From a bacterium (lineage in GTDB: Bacteria; Patescibacteriota; Patescibacteriia; Patescibacteriales; GWC2-42-12), in contig JAUSGE010000015.1 of the NCBI GenBank assembly GCA_030649205.1, positions 1 through 38,076 of the forward strand: a DNA stretch of 38,076 nt. The letters are read 5' to 3'. The notes below the pieces were generated by a model. The model searched no databases, had not been told where the DNA came from, and saw only the letters and a program-made list of their open reading frames with translations. A program made the translations under genes and the position numbers. Below are positions 7,663-15,439 of this stretch, piece by piece; positions within the stretch are counted from its first letter, which is position 1; each line of letters opens with the position of its first letter.

Positions 7663-8378
7663 TATTTACCTCCTGAAATTTTAAGAAATGGTTTGACGTC
7701 TCGGTCAAAAAGAAGACTCATAAAATAACCGCCAATGGATTTACGATATTTACCAACTTGATCGAGGGCGTACTGGGCTAGATAGAATCTTTGTTGCAAA
7801 TTGGTTCCTCGGCGGTCTATCAACCTGCTGGTGAATTCGTCATATTGCTGGGTTGTAGAAACAACCGCTACTGAAGGCCAATTTTTAGCCGCGGCCTCTG
7901 CCAGGCTCGGTCCGCCAATGTCAATGTTAACACGAGCGGCTTCGGCGGTGATATCGTCCCGGAAAATCACGCTATCAAACGGGTAAAAATTACCGATGAG
8001 AATGTCAAAATAAACTCCTGGGCCTCGTCCGGTATTAGCTAAATTTCTCAAGTATTGCTCATGAGCAGGATTATTTCTTTCCCCTAAAACTCCAGCGAAT
8101 ATTTTAGGATTCAGAGTTTTGACTAGGCCGCCTTCCATTTCCGGAGTACCCGTAAATTTTTCAACCGACATATAGTTTACTTCAAGGTTAGCCGCAATTT
8201 TTTTTATAATGGAAATAATCTCTGTGCCGGTACCGCCGGTTGAAAAGAAACGGACTTGGGGGTTAACCATTAAGATAGACATAATGATTTTTTCCAAGCC
8301 CGTCTTATCAGAAACACTAGCTAAAACATTTTGGGGAACAATTAAATCTTGAACCGGATACTTGTTTTCTCTAATCAT
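7662..8378 (-). CDS. purH: IMP cyclohydrolase (N-terminal half of a split PurH)
   Basis: MGS-like IMP cyclohydrolase domain that closes FAICAR to IMP, the last step of the pathway. Motifs are SVSDKTG (21-27), STGGT (46-50), GTPEMEGGLVKTLNPK (77-92), NFYPF and NIDIGGPS followed by AAAKN. At 238 residues it is slightly longer than the usual 190-200-residue domain. A strong GGAGG lies upstream of the ATG. It lies 56 bases after the 155-residue membrane-protein gene and overlaps the transformylase gene by one base. Confidence 0.93.
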   Translation of the reverse strand: MIRENKYPVQDLIVPQNVLASVSDKTGLEKIIMSILMVNPQVRFFSTGGTGTEIISIIKKIAANLEVNYMSVEKFTGTPEMEGGLVKTLNPKIFAGVLGERNNPAHEQYLRNLANTGRGPGVYFDILIGNFYPFDSVIFRDDITAEAARVNIDIGGPSLAEAAAKNWPSVAVVSTTQQYDEFTSRLIDRRGTNLQQRFYLAQYALDQVGKYRKSIGGYFMSLLFDRDVKPFLKISGGK

Positions 8379-8434
8379 GGTTTTCCTCCTTTAAATGTTT
8401 GGGTGTTGTCAACTGCGTTTACTACCTTCCAAAA

Positions 8435-8902
8435 CTAAGGTAAAGAATATTTTTTCAGCTTCTTGGCTAAAACGGTGTCAATTTTTAACAGCTCGGCCAA
8501 GGCTGAAGCGTAACTTTCATCTGCCGTAACTTCTTTGATGTCCTGCTTGATGCCGTTAATTCTTGATTTGTAAAAAATTATGTACAAAATATAATTTACT
8601 AAGACCCAGCCAAGAATCAGACAGCAGGCCGCGAAGGCAATAAACATGTAACCTGCAAGTTCAATATGTTCTACAATCAAAATTCTGCCATCTGGCGTGG
8701 CGAGCAGGACTATCAGCAAGATCAACGCCAGGATGGTAGTGAGCAGGTTGTTATTGCTGTCCAATTCCTCAATTTTCTTGGCCCGATCTTGCAGGCTTTG
8801 CGCCTTGCCCCTAACCTCTTTGGGCAGGCTTAATATTTTGGTGAAAACCTTGATTTCCCGGTTATTAAGTTTGCCTTGTAGCCATTTATTGATGTTTAGC
8901 AT
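8435..8902 (-). CDS. Two-helix membrane protein of unknown function (155 residues)
   Basis: Not recognised. Residues 1-50 are charged and helical, hydrophobic segments lie at about 53-69 and 82-110, and a charged C-terminal helix follows, so both ends are probably on the same side of the membrane. AAGGAGATAG precedes the ATG. It is the first gene before the two purH genes, with only 56 bases between, and probably shares their transcript. Any functional link is unknown. Confidence 0.72.
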   Translation of the reverse strand: MLNINKWLQGKLNNREIKVFTKILSLPKEVRGKAQSLQDRAKKIEELDSNNNLLTTILALILLIVLLATPDGRILIVEHIELAGYMFIAFAACCLILGWVLVNYILYIIFYKSRINGIKQDIKEVTADESYASALAELLKIDTVLAKKLKKYSLP

Positions 8903-8915
8903 GACCTATCTCCTT

Positions 8916-8953
8916 GGGGCATAAAACCCCCTTTATCCCCCTTGATAAGGGGG
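8916..8953. repeat. CCCCCTT dispersed palindrome
   Basis: CCCCCTT (8937-8943) and AAGGGGG (8947-8953), preceded by a GGGG...CCCC pair and CCCCCTTTATC. It resembles common dispersed repeats of the form CCCCCTTTATCCCCCTT. Single copy here. Confidence 0.45.
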
Positions 8954-8974
8954 ACTGCTAAATTGTTTAATGTA

Positions 8975-9000
8975 CATAAAAACCAAACTCCTTGTTTGGT
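8975..9000 (-). terminator. Terminator of tRNA-Leu
   Basis: ACCAAAC (8982-8988) pairs with GTTTGGT (8994-9000). On the minus strand it is followed by TTTTTAT and lies 9 bases past the tRNA 3' end. Confidence 0.7.
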
Positions 9001-9008
9001 CTCCTCGG

Positions 9009-9092
9009 TGCCGCTGGTCGGAGTCGAACCGACATGGGATTGCTCCCACACGATTTTGAGTCGTGCGCGTCTACCAGTTTCACCACAGCGGC
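9009..9092 (-). tRNA. tRNA-Leu (anticodon CAA)
   Basis: The minus strand folds as a complete class II tRNA of 84 bases: acceptor GCCGCTG with CAGCGGC and discriminator A; D-loop with ACTGGTAGACGC; anticodon stem CACGA/TCGTG with loop CTCAAAA, giving CAA (codon UUG); a variable arm GTGGGAGCAATCCCAT; and T-arm GTCGG-TTCGACT-CCGAC. The encoded end is ACC followed by G, so CCA is not fully encoded and must be completed after transcription. Confidence 0.96.
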
Positions 9093-9099
9093 ATTATAA

Positions 9100-9123
9100 A
9101 AGCCGGCTTAAGCCGGGTAGAAA
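9100..9123. repeat. CCGGCTNAAGCCGG element, copy 1
   Basis: AGCCGGCTTAAGCCGGGTAG followed by AAA. Core palindrome GCCGGCTTAAGCCGG with the GTAGAA flank shared by the other copies. It lies in the tRNA-Leu leader. Confidence 0.8.
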
Positions 9124-9145
9124 TAAATTTTTTTATGACAATACT

Positions 9146-9197
9146 ATAATAAAGTTTTTTTGCTGATTTGTCAAAGCGGGGAAGAATAAGGTATAAT
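9146..9197. promoter_or_regulatory. Overlapping divergent promoters for tRNA-Leu and parA
   Basis: Plus strand (parA): TTGTCA 9168-9173, 18-base spacer, TATAAT 9192-9197. Minus strand (tRNA-Leu): TTGACA 9174-9169, 17-base spacer, TATTAT 9151-9146. The two -35 boxes are the two strands of one TTGTCAA, so the promoters should compete for polymerase. Confidence 0.65.
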
Positions 9198-9200
9198 AAA

Positions 9201-9350
9201 ATCAAAATCCTAATATCTAAATCCTAAATCCTAAACAATATCAAAATTCAAATTTCAAATGACCAAAACAAGATCTATAAGCATTTATTTAGAGTTTTGA
9301 ATTTTGAAAATTTGGATTTGTTTAGAGTTTAGTATTTAGTATTTAGTGTT
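9201..9350. repeat. Long AT-rich imperfect inverted repeat in the parA leader
   Basis: The left side (about 9207-9260) has repeated ATCCTAA/AAATCCTAAA units and TCAAAATTCAAATTTCAAA. The right side (about 9294-9348) has the complementary TTTTGAATTTTGAAAATTTGG and repeated TTTAGTATTTAG. They could form a long hairpin in the roughly 155-base leader. The unit structure suggests a non-autonomous mobile or expanded repeat. Confidence 0.6.
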
Positions 9351-9359
9351 TATTTATAA

Positions 9360-10130
9360 ATGGGTAAGATTATTTCCATTGTTAATCAAAAAGGCGGGGT
9401 GGGCAAGACCACCACGGCTTTGAATTTGGGCGCTTATCTGGCTTACCTGGGCAAGCAGGTTTTGCTCGTGGATATTGATCCGCAGGCCAACGCCACTTCC
9501 GGCCTGGGCATTGACCATAAAAATCTGGAGCATGGCGTCTACGAAGCCTTAATCGGGCAAAAGCCGATTTTTGAAGTCATTAAATACACGGTGCAGGACG
9601 GCTACAAAATCGCGCCGGCCACCATGGCCTTGGCCGGGGCCGGCATTGAGCTGGTTAATATGGAGGACCGGGAGTTTGTTTTGTCGCGGATTTTACAGCA
9701 AGTAAAAGATGAATATGATTATGTAATCATTGACGGGCCGCCGTCATTGGGATTGTTAACCGTCAATAGCCTGGCCGCGGCCGACGAAGTGCTGATTCCG
9801 ATTCAGAGCGAATATTTCGCCCTGGAAGGTTTGGGACAATTATTGGAAACCATCAGCTTGGTGCAAAATAATTTAAAACCGGAGCTGGGGATTATGGGCG
9901 CGGTCATTACCATGTTTGACAAGCGCAACCGCTTATCCGGCTCGGTCATGAACGAGCTGTACCAATATTTTCCCAATCGCGTGTTTAGGAGCATCATCCC
10001 GCGTTCGGTGAAATTGGCCGAAGCGCCGAGCTTCGGCCGGTCAATCCTGTACTACGACCCGAAATCAAAAGGCGGACGGGCGTATGAGAAATTGGCGAGG
10101 GAAGTGATTGGACTGGAGTATAAAAGATAA
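9360..10130 (+). CDS. parA: Chromosome partitioning ATPase ParA/Soj
   Basis: A ParA ATPase that works with ParB on the nucleoid to segregate replicated origins. The 256 residues have the deviant Walker A KGGVGKTT (11-18), DIDPQANAT (about 38-46), Walker B DYVIIDGPPSLG and the usual SEYFALEGLGQL region, so it is full length for a chromosomal Soj-type protein. The ATG follows an AT-rich leader with no Shine-Dalgarno. It forms a pair with parB, but a 220-base repeat-filled spacer separates them. Confidence 0.95.
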   Translation: MGKIISIVNQKGGVGKTTTALNLGAYLAYLGKQVLLVDIDPQANATSGLGIDHKNLEHGVYEALIGQKPIFEVIKYTVQDGYKIAPATMALAGAGIELVNMEDREFVLSRILQQVKDEYDYVIIDGPPSLGLLTVNSLAAADEVLIPIQSEYFALEGLGQLLETISLVQNNLKPELGIMGAVITMFDKRNRLSGSVMNELYQYFPNRVFRSIIPRSVKLAEAPSFGRSILYYDPKSKGGRAYEKLAREVIGLEYKR

Positions 10131-10146
10131 AATTAATAAATAATTT

Positions 10147-10340
10147 GTCATTGCGAGAAGCGTTTTTCTTCCGTCATTCCGGCCTCCGAGCCGGAATCCA
10201 GAATAGAAAGCACAGACACTGCTTTCTAGTAGATAATTTAAACACAAAATTTGTGCGGGTTTATTCTGGATTCCCTCCCCGCCTACGCGGGGACTAAAGG
10301 CCGCGGGAATGACAAAAAGGAGTTAGTCGCTCGCAATGAC
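10147..10340. repeat. Nested GTCATTGCGAG / GTCATTCCGG palindromic repeat between parA and parB
   Basis: The outer pair is GTCATTGCGAG (10147-10157) and CTCGCAATGAC (10330-10340). Nested inside are GTCATTCCGG...GGAATCCAGAAT (from 10173) and ATTCTGGATTCC...CGGGAATGAC (to 10313). It fills the whole spacer, so parA and parB have no other intergenic content here. Confidence 0.8.
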
Positions 10341-10351
10341 AATAATACAAT

Positions 10352-11230
10352 ATGTCTAATGGTCTTGGCAGGGGATTATCATCATTGATTCCGCAAAAAG
10401 TTAAAAAAATCACTACCGCCTCGGACGGGGGAGCGGTAATTGAATTGGTCAGCGAAGCCGATAAAGATAAAATTTTGCAGGTCAGTCCGGAAAAAATCCG
10501 GCAGAATCCCATGCAGCCGCGCCGGAATTTTGATGAGCGCCAGCTCAATGAGCTGGTGGACTCAATCAGGCAGTACGGTGTTATTCAGCCGCTGATTGTT
10601 ACTAAAAACAGCGCGGGCTACGAGCTGATCGCGGGCGAGCGGCGCCTGCGCGCGGCCAAGATTTTGGGGCTGGAATCAGTGCCCGTGATTATCCGGCAGG
10701 CCGATGAACAGCAAAAGCTGGAACTGGCTTTAGTGGAAAATTTGCAGAGGGAAGATTTAAATTCAATTGAAACCGCGCTGGCTTATCGCAAGCTGATTGA
10801 TGAATTTAATCTGGGTCATGACGACCTGGCCGCGCGCCTGGGCAAGTCCCGGCCGGTGATCACCAACACTCTAAGGTTTTTAAATCTGCCCGGAGAAATT
10901 CAAGAAGCGCTGATTGACGGCCGAGTCACCGAGGGGCACGCCAAGATTCTGGCCGGCTTGGACAGTGAAGACAAGCAGCTGGCTTTGTTTAGAAAAATTT
11001 TGCATAACAGGCTAACGGTTGAAGATGTCACCAAAGAAACCAGGGTCATGGGCGGAACCAAAAAGGCCAGAATCAAAATAAATTATCAGGATAAAGACAA
11101 GGAGTTCGCTTTCCGCCAGTTTTTCGGCGCCAAAGTTGAAATCAAGCGCAAAGGCCGGGGCGGCGAGGTGATAATTTATTATTACAGCGATGAAGAGCTG
11201 GACGAGATGGCGGGGAAGATAAAAAAGTGA
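10352..11230 (+). CDS. parB: Chromosome partitioning protein ParB/Spo0J
   Basis: ParB binds parS sites, spreads as a CTP-dependent clamp and stimulates ParA. The 292 residues show the usual N-terminal LGRGLSSLIP, QPRRNFD (55-61), the CTP-binding GERRLRAA (95-102), VENLQREDLN, a helix-turn-helix near 150-175 (DDLAARLGKSRPVITNTLR) and a C-terminal dimerisation region. The ATG lies 12 bases past the repeat with no Shine-Dalgarno. It ends with TGA. I saw no site close to consensus parS by eye. Confidence 0.95.
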   Translation: MSNGLGRGLSSLIPQKVKKITTASDGGAVIELVSEADKDKILQVSPEKIRQNPMQPRRNFDERQLNELVDSIRQYGVIQPLIVTKNSAGYELIAGERRLRAAKILGLESVPVIIRQADEQQKLELALVENLQREDLNSIETALAYRKLIDEFNLGHDDLAARLGKSRPVITNTLRFLNLPGEIQEALIDGRVTEGHAKILAGLDSEDKQLALFRKILHNRLTVEDVTKETRVMGGTKKARIKINYQDKDKEFAFRQFFGAKVEIKRKGRGGEVIIYYYSDEELDEMAGKIKK

Positions 11231-11232
11231 TT

Positions 11233-11406
11233 GTCATTGCGAGCGACTGCCCGTCTCGCCTAACGGCGAAGCCGAGGCGGGAAAGGAGCGAAGCCAATCG
11301 CTACGCGAGATCTGGCGTAGCCATGACAATCTCTGGAAAAAATTCACGCGCATGCCGCTGAACCGGAGATTGCCGCGTCGCCTGATTACAGGCTCCTCGC
11401 AATGAC
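11233..11406. repeat. GTCATTGCGAG palindromic repeat after parB
   Basis: GTCATTGCGAG (11233-11243) and CTCGCAATGAC (11396-11406) bracket further internal arms (GACTGCCCGTCTCGCC / GGCGGGA; CGCTACGCGAGAT / ATCTGGCGTAGC-like). Same family as the parA-parB spacer and the prfA 3' end. Confidence 0.75.
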
Positions 11407-11417
11407 AGAACAGATAA

Positions 11418-11738
11418 ATGAGCAAAAAATTTAAAAAAATAATTTTGATTTTTGCCGCGTTTTTTATGGTCGCGGTTTTATTAGTGAACTGGCTGATAAA
11501 ATCAGGCCAGGCCGGCAGAAGTAAAAACCAAATAGAAAATTTTAGCGATTATTATAAAAGGTTATTGGCCAAATGCGATAAAAAAGATGGAAAATCGTAT
11601 AATTGCTGCCTTAAGACCGTGGAGTCCATGGCCAGCAATAATTATCAGCTGGCATCAGGATTGGGCTGTCCGCCCGGGTTTAAAATCAATACTTTTAACT
11701 GCCCGGGATCGTATAAATGGTGCGAGCTGATTAGATGA
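11418..11738 (+). CDS. Small Cys-rich membrane-anchored protein (106 residues)
   Basis: I do not know its function. A Lys-rich start is followed by a hydrophobic segment at about 8-27, then a roughly 75-residue extracytoplasmic domain with six Cys (C, CC, C, C and C near WCEL) that could form disulfides. Such short anchored proteins seem common in Patescibacteria, but I cannot name a family. It starts 11 bases after a repeat, without a Shine-Dalgarno, ends with TGA, and is followed by a hairpin that probably terminates it. Confidence 0.7.
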   Translation: MSKKFKKIILIFAAFFMVAVLLVNWLIKSGQAGRSKNQIENFSDYYKRLLAKCDKKDGKSYNCCLKTVESMASNNYQLASGLGCPPGFKINTFNCPGSYKWCELIR

Positions 11739-11750
11739 TTAAATATTACA

Positions 11751-11781
11751 GACACTCGGTGTCCATTGGACACCGAGTGTC
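11751..11781 (+). terminator. GACACTCGGTGTCC hairpin, copy 2, probable terminator and dnaE promoter element
   Basis: Perfect 14-bp arms around ATT, followed by TTTTGTTATATT, so it reads as a plus-strand intrinsic terminator of the 106-residue gene. Its loop and right arm also provide TTGGAC (11766-11771), 16 bases before TATATT (11788-11793), a plausible promoter for dnaE. Confidence 0.65.
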
Positions 11782-11793
11782 TTTTGTTATATT
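11766..11793 (+). promoter_or_regulatory. Candidate dnaE promoter
   Basis: -35 TTGGAC (11766-11771), 16-base spacer, -10 TATATT (11788-11793). Transcription would start at about 11800, giving an essentially leaderless dnaE message with ATG at 11802. A second TATAAT at 11793-11798 is too close to the ATG. Confidence 0.45.
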
Positions 11794-11801
11794 ATAATTT
11801 T

Positions 11802-14800
11802 ATGAAATTCACTCATCTCCATGTCCATAGCCATTACTCCTTGCTTGACGGTTTGACTAAAATTGACGAGCTGATCGCCAAGGCCAAAGATGAGGGCTGT
11901 ACCAGTTTGGCGTTGACCGACCATGGCGTGATGTATGGCGTAATTGAATTTTTTCAGAAGTGCAAAAAAGCCGGCCTGAAGCCCATCATCGGCCTGGAAG
12001 CGTACCTGGCGCCCGGGTCGCGGCTGGATAAAAACAGCAAAAGCGAGGAAAAAAATTACCATTTGGTTTTATTGGCTAAAAATGAAGCCGGCTATAAAAA
12101 TTTAATCAAGCTGACCACCATCGCGCATCTGGAAGGTTTTTACTATAAACCAAGAATTGACTGGGAAGTTTTAATCAGGCACGCCGGCGGCCTGATCGCC
12201 TTGACCGCCTGCCTGGCCGGAGAAATTCCGCGGCTGATCCTGGCGGGCAAATCCGACAAGGCAAAAAAAAGAATTTTGGAATATAGAGAATTATTCGGCG
12301 CCGGAAATTTTTATCTGGAAATCCAGCACCACCCTGATTTGGCCAATCAAGCCAGAGTCAATCAGTCTATGATTGCGTTTTCGCGCGAACTGGACATCCC
12401 GCTGGTCGCCACCAACGACGTTCATTACCTGAATAAGGACGACGATGAGCCGCAGGACGTATTGCTCTGCCTGCAGACCAAAAAGAAAAAAGAAGACCGC
12501 GACCGCCTGATGATGCTGGGCGGGGATTTTTCTTTCCGGCCGGTAAAAAAAATGATTGAGGCGTTTAAAGAAACGCCTGAAGCTATCAGCAACACGGAAA
12601 AAATCGCCGACCAATGCAACTTGGAAATTGAATTGGGTAAAATCCAGCTGCCGTTTTTTACCGTGCCGGCCGGCCAGGATATTGACGGCTATATTGATGA
12701 ACGGTGCCGCCAAGGCTTGTTGGAGCGCTATGGCCAAGACTATGGTCAGGTTGAGCCGGCGATTCGGGAAAGAATGGACTATGAGCTGTCGGTTATAAAA
12801 AAAATGGGCTGGCCGTCTTATTTTTTAATCGTGGCTGATTTCGTCAACTGGGCCAAGCAAAATAAAATTATTGTCGGGCCGGGACGCGGTTCGGCGGCCG
12901 GCTCGCTGGTATCATACCTGCTAAATATCACCAATATTGATCCGCTGAAATATGATTTGCTGTTTGAGCGGTTTTTGAATCCGGATCGCATTTCCATGCC
13001 TGATATTGACATGGATTTCGCCGACACCAGGCGCGACGAGGTTCTAAATTACGTGGAAAATAAGTACGGTAAAGACCATGTCTCGCAAATAATTACTTTC
13101 GGCACCATGGCGGCGCGCGCGGCCGTGCGCGACGTCGGCCGGGTTCTGGGCTATCCTTACGAGCTGTGCGACAAACTGGCTAAGATGATTCCCATGTTTT
13201 CCAAAATAAATCAGGCGTTGGACGAGGTAAGCGAATTTAAAGAACTGTACAAAAACGATCAGGCCGCCCGGCAAGTGATTGATTACGCCAAGCGGCTGGA
13301 AGGCGTGGCGCGCCACGCAAGCACCCATGCCTGCGCCGTGATCATTACCAAAAATGCTTTGACGGAAAACGTGCCTTTGCAATACGCCTCCTCGTCGGAC
13401 CGTTCGGTCATCTCGCAGTATTCCATGCATCCGGTGGAAGATTTGGGCATTTTGAAAATGGATTTTTTGGGCCTTAAAAATTTAACCATCATTGAGAGCG
13501 CGATTAAGATCATAAAAAATACGCGGGGCCTGGTTATTGACATTGATAAAATTCCGCAGGACGACGAGCTTACTTATCGGCTGTTCCAGGCCGGAGAAAC
13601 CACGGGCGTGTTCCAGTTTGAATCATCCGGCATGAAGCGGTATCTGCGCGAACTAAAGCCCACTGAATTTGAAGACATTATCGCCATGGTGGCATTATAC
13701 CGGCCCGGACCCATGGAGTGGATTCCTGATTATATTAACGGCAAGCATGGCCGCAAAAAACCTAAATATCTTCATGCCAAGCTGGAACCGATTCTGGAAA
13801 AAACCCATGGCGTGGCGATCTATCAGGAGCAGGTAATGCAGATCGCCCGCGATTTGGCCGGCTTTAGCATGGGTGAGGCTGATGTCTTAAGAAAGGCCAT
13901 GGGCAAAAAAATCCCCAAACTCTTGTCCGAACAGAAAGAAAAATTCATTGACGGCTGCGTTAAAAACCGCATCGCCAGCCAGCAAGCGGAGCAGATTTTT
14001 TCCTTTATTGAGCCGTTCGCCGGCTACGGCTTTAACCGGTCGCACGCCGCCTGCTACGCATTAATCGGCTACCAGACGGCCTATTTAAAAGCGCATTGGC
14101 CGGTGGAATTTATGGCCGCGCTGTTAACCGCCGACCAGCAAAATACCGACCGCATCGCCATTGAAATTGACGAGTGCCGCCACATGGGCATACAAGTGAT
14201 GGCGCCGGACATTAATCAGTCGTTTGAATCTTTCACCGTGGTCACCTCCGGTACGGAAAAAAATATGGCCGTGGGCGCGGGCGAAGCGCCCAGTACCATT
14301 CGCTTCGGGCTTAAAGCCATAAAAAATATCGGCGATCACATCGCCGAGGAGATCATTAAAGAGCGAAAACAAAACGGCCCGTATAAGGACCTGACCGATT
14401 TGCTGGAAAGAGTCTGCGACAAGGATTTGAACAAAAAATCTTTGGACAGCCTGACTAAGAGCGGCGGCTTGGATAATTTCGGCGAACGCGGCCAGTTACT
14501 GTCCAATATGGAAAATATTCTGCAGTTCAACCGCGAAGTTGCCAAGTCAAAAAGCAATGGCCAAATCAGCCTGTTCACGGATACGCCCAGCTTGAATTTC
14601 AGCCGCCGGCTTAAGCTGGAAACGGCGCCGCCGGCCGGAGCGCGGGAAAAATTGGCCTGGGAAAAAGAGCTGTTGGGCTTGTATATCAGCGATCATCCTT
14701 TTGCCGCTTTCAAGCAGTTATTAAATCCGGCCGCGCCGGCCATCGCGGAGCTGGCCGGACATCTGTCCGACAGCCAAGTCGCGGTCGGCGGCGTTATCAC

Positions 14801-15389
14801 CAAGATAAAAAAAATCATCACCCGCTCCAACGAGGCCATGCTGTTCGTCAAGATTGAGGACTTGTCCGGCAACATGGAAATTTTGGTTTTCCCCAGCCTC
14901 TTAAAGGAAAATAATTTAATCTGGCAGGAGGGCAAAGTAGTACTGTGTCTGGGCAAGCTGTCGGATAAAGATCAAGATTTAAAATTGTTGTGCAATAAAG
15001 TCATGGAATTAACCGGCGGCACCACCATGGAAGCGGTAAAAAAATTCCGCGCTTCAGCCGCTAATGATAATAATAGGCCGAAGAAATTTTACGCTTATAA
15101 TTCCGCCGCCGCGAAGGCCGGTTACCCGGCCGCGCCAGCCGCGGCGCCGGCGCCAGCCTGGTCAAAGCATTTAAACTTCAAAAATGATCAGCTGTTTATT
15201 ACGCTGAATCCCGGCGCGATCCCGGCGGCGCTGGCCAAATTAAAAGAAATATTTATCAAAAACAGCGGAGATAAAAAAGTATTTTTTAAATTAGCCTCGC
15301 CGGCCGGCTCCAGCCTGGTGGAAACTGACTTTAAAGTCAATTATTGCCGGCCGCTGGTAGAGGAATTAAGCCGGCTATTAGACAATTAA
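11802..15389 (+). CDS. dnaE: DNA polymerase III alpha subunit
   Basis: Replicative DNA polymerase of 1195 residues. The N-terminal PHP domain shows HVHSHYS, LTDHG and TNDVHY. The palm has GRGSAAGSLV and the catalytic PDIDMDF (400-406). Later come helix-hairpin-helix and OB-fold regions (VAVGGVITKIKKII...VKIEDLSGNMEILVF) and a C-terminal tail with an Ala/Pro-rich linker. I chose ATG 11802 (MKFTHLHVHSHY, the usual DnaE start) rather than an in-frame ATG at 11766, which lies inside the hairpin and would add 12 repeat-encoded residues. No intein is present. Confidence 0.96.
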   Translation: MKFTHLHVHSHYSLLDGLTKIDELIAKAKDEGCTSLALTDHGVMYGVIEFFQKCKKAGLKPIIGLEAYLAPGSRLDKNSKSEEKNYHLVLLAKNEAGYKNLIKLTTIAHLEGFYYKPRIDWEVLIRHAGGLIALTACLAGEIPRLILAGKSDKAKKRILEYRELFGAGNFYLEIQHHPDLANQARVNQSMIAFSRELDIPLVATNDVHYLNKDDDEPQDVLLCLQTKKKKEDRDRLMMLGGDFSFRPVKKMIEAFKETPEAISNTEKIADQCNLEIELGKIQLPFFTVPAGQDIDGYIDERCRQGLLERYGQDYGQVEPAIRERMDYELSVIKKMGWPSYFLIVADFVNWAKQNKIIVGPGRGSAAGSLVSYLLNITNIDPLKYDLLFERFLNPDRISMPDIDMDFADTRRDEVLNYVENKYGKDHVSQIITFGTMAARAAVRDVGRVLGYPYELCDKLAKMIPMFSKINQALDEVSEFKELYKNDQAARQVIDYAKRLEGVARHASTHACAVIITKNALTENVPLQYASSSDRSVISQYSMHPVEDLGILKMDFLGLKNLTIIESAIKIIKNTRGLVIDIDKIPQDDELTYRLFQAGETTGVFQFESSGMKRYLRELKPTEFEDIIAMVALYRPGPMEWIPDYINGKHGRKKPKYLHAKLEPILEKTHGVAIYQEQVMQIARDLAGFSMGEADVLRKAMGKKIPKLLSEQKEKFIDGCVKNRIASQQAEQIFSFIEPFAGYGFNRSHAACYALIGYQTAYLKAHWPVEFMAALLTADQQNTDRIAIEIDECRHMGIQVMAPDINQSFESFTVVTSGTEKNMAVGAGEAPSTIRFGLKAIKNIGDHIAEEIIKERKQNGPYKDLTDLLERVCDKDLNKKSLDSLTKSGGLDNFGERGQLLSNMENILQFNREVAKSKSNGQISLFTDTPSLNFSRRLKLETAPPAGAREKLAWEKELLGLYISDHPFAAFKQLLNPAAPAIAELAGHLSDSQVAVGGVITKIKKIITRSNEAMLFVKIEDLSGNMEILVFPSLLKENNLIWQEGKVVLCLGKLSDKDQDLKLLCNKVMELTGGTTMEAVKKFRASAANDNNRPKKFYAYNSAAAKAGYPAAPAAAPAPAWSKHLNFKNDQLFITLNPGAIPAALAKLKEIFIKNSGDKKVFFKLASPAGSSLVETDFKVNYCRPLVEELSRLLDN

Positions 15390-15407
15390 TTAGAAAGTTG
15401 GTAAAAT
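15380..15407 (+). promoter_or_regulatory. Candidate promoter of the baseplate-J-like gene
   Basis: TAGACA (15380-15385), 16-base spacer, TAAAAT (15402-15407), overlapping the dnaE stop. The -35 match is moderate. Confidence 0.4.
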
Positions 15408-15439
15408 AAAAGCATATTTAATTTTTTAATCATCAGCTT

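Noticed and set aside
9360-11230. Recoded UGA (as in Gracilibacteria-type genomes)
   Set aside because: TGA acts as the natural stop of parB and of the 106-residue gene, and no conserved protein has an internal UGA.
10131-11417. A CRISPR array or parS cluster around parB
   Set aside because: The repeats are nested palindromes of uneven size, without regular spacers, and no sequence close to consensus parS is visible.
11766-11801. Upstream start for dnaE adding 12 residues
   Set aside because: The extension is encoded by the repeat hairpin and the terminator T-tract; MKFTHLHVHSHY at 11802 is the usual DnaE N-terminus.
13044-13543. Minus-strand frames inside dnaE
   Set aside because: They are shadows of the highly conserved polymerase core.
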